Of a stretch of DNA of 64,000 nucleotides, positions 63,137-64,000 are shown in pieces; the first letter of the stretch is position 1; the number at the start of each line of letters is the position of its first letter. A program made the translations under genes and the position numbers. The notes beneath the pieces were generated by a model. It did not search any database. It was not told the DNA's origin and was given only the letters and a program-made list of their open reading frames with translations. This DNA comes from Mycobacterium sp. Lineage in GTDB: Bacteria > Actinomycetota > Actinomycetes > Mycobacteriales > Mycobacteriaceae. The stretch covers positions 1 through 64,000 of the forward strand of contig VEQY01000002.1 of assembly GCA_018882965.1 (NCBI GenBank), in the 5' to 3' direction.

Positions 63137-64000
63137 GTGCTGCGCAGCAACGCCGCTGGTTCGTTGCGGGCCTCCGACGCGGGCCGGACGGTCACCCTCG
63201 CCGGCTGGGTGGCCCGGCGCCGGGACCACGGCGGTGTGATCTTCATCGACCTGCGGGATTCGTCGGGTATCACCCAGGTCGTCTTCCGGGAGAGCGCGGT
63301 GCTTGCCGCCGCGCACCGGCTGCGCGCGGAGTTCTGCGTTGCGGTGGAGGGTGTGGTGGAGATCCGCCCCGAGGGCAACGCCAATCCTGAGATCCCCACC
63401 GGAGACGTGGAGGTGAACGCGACCGCGCTGAGGGTGCTCGGCGAGTGCGCAGCGCTTCCGTTCCAGCTCGACGAGCCGGCGGGCGAGGAGGCCCGCCTCA
63501 AGCACCGCTACCTCGACCTGCGTCGGGAAGGTGGCCCCGGTGATGCGCTGCGGTTGCGCTCACGGGCCAACGCCGCCGCCCGCGCGGTGCTGGCAGACCG
63601 CGATTTCGTCGAGATCGAGACACCCACGCTGACCCGTTCGACGCCGGAGGGCGCGCGCGACTTCCTGGTGCCCGCCCGGCTGCAGCCCGGCTCGTTCTAC
63701 GCGCTGCCGCAGAGTCCCCAGCTTTTCAAGCAGCTGCTCATGGTGGCCGGCATGGAGCGCTATTACCAGATCGCCCGGTGCTACCGCGACGAGGACTTCC
63801 GCGCCGACCGGCAGCCCGAGTTCACGCAGCTGGACGTGGAGATGAGCTTCGTCAGCGCCGATGATGTGATCGCGGTGTCCGAGGAGATCCTCGCCGCGCT
63901 GTGGGCGCTGATCGGTTACGAGTTGCCGCGCCCGCTCCCGCGGATGAGCTACGCGGAGGCGATGCGGCGCTTCGGTTCGGACAAACCCGACCTGCGTTTC
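63137..64000 (+). CDS. aspS: Aspartyl-tRNA synthetase, N-terminal part (cut by window end)
   Basis: The frame runs off the right edge after 288 codons. The OB-fold anticodon domain opens [40 protein letters not shown], and catalytic motifs [26 protein letters not shown] and [42 protein letters not shown] follow. These are typical of bacterial AspRS. The GTG start follows ACGAGGAG. In mycobacteria this enzyme also charges tRNA-Asn, which a GatCAB amidotransferase then corrects; that is family knowledge, not visible here. It diverges from the metallopeptidase gene with 134 bases between. Confidence 0.96.
   Translation, partial: MLRSNAAGSLRASDAGRTVTLAGWVARRRDHGGVIFIDLRDSSGITQVVFRESAVLAAAHRLRAEFCVAVEGVVEIRPEGNANPEIPTGDVEVNATALRVLGECAALPFQLDEPAGEEARLKHRYLDLRREGGPGDALRLRSRANAAARAVLADRDFVEIETPTLTRSTPEGARDFLVPARLQPGSFYALPQSPQLFKQLLMVAGMERYYQIARCYRDEDFRADRQPEFTQLDVEMSFVSADDVIAVSEEILAALWALIGYELPRPLPRMSYAEAMRRFGSDKPDLRF

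Overview
The window is high-GC chromosomal DNA from an actinobacterium of the Mycobacterium group (Mycolicibacterium-like). The evidence is the phosphatidylinositol mannoside (PIM) operon, Nudix, pdxS-tesB-pdxT, the yebC family gene, ruvCAB, gabT, yajC-secD-secF, apt-relA, ppiB, glyoxalase II, hisS and aspS. This order closely matches, from memory, the Rv2614c-to-Rv2572c block of M. tuberculosis, but without the PE/PPE genes found there. Many GTG starts and 1-4 base gene overlaps fit this assignment. No stretch of more than about 300 bases lacks a gene.

Positions 1-5048 are accessory chromosome. They hold a gene running off the left edge, a 5'-truncated metal P-type ATPase, a secreted esterase, a very large secreted beta-rich protein on the minus strand, and a SET-domain methyltransferase.

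Positions 5049-16683 are an integrated phage-like element of about 11.6 kb, bounded by a 23-bp perfect direct repeat. The right copy is the 3' end of tRNA-Val(GAC). The left part is a tightly overlapped operon: tyrosine integrase, hypothetical protein, excisionase-like protein behind a hairpin leader, zinc ribbon protein, Toprim/P-loop replication protein, three small genes including a helix-turn-helix protein, a major capsid protein and a 48-residue protein, ending at a strong terminator. No terminase, portal, protease or tail gene is present, so it looks like a satellite or reduced prophage. Its right part is cargo: a secreted YVTN beta-propeller protein, a secreted excalibur protein, a GIY-YIG protein with an unrecognised N-terminal region, and a secreted glycine-rich protein.

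Positions 16661-17153 carry four tRNA genes: Val-GAC, Cys-GCA and Gly-GCC on minus, Val-CAC on plus. Positions 17292-26909 hold lipid and accessory metabolism: a WS/DGAT acyltransferase, a membrane protein, an amidohydrolase, a secreted protein, tandem cupins (one with a Tat signal), a DUF1611/DgcN-type protein with an MFS transporter, and DUF1990 and PGPGW proteins.

Positions 26992-50647 are the conserved core: thrS, an HIT hydrolase, pgsA-patA-pimA (PIM synthesis), Nudix, vitamin B6 synthesis (pdxS/pdxT), the yebC family gene, a secreted phospholipase D-like protein, ruvCAB behind a LexA box, gabT, the Sec accessory genes, a peptide-binding lipoprotein, apt and relA. Positions 50699-58145 are an accessory block with a serine hydrolase, an ATP-grasp ligase, a copper amine oxidase, an APC permease and a double universal stress protein. 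A nested dyad lies between the last two genes. Positions 58159-64000 return to core genes: ppiB, glyoxalase II, hisS, a YpfJ-type metalloprotease and the start of aspS.
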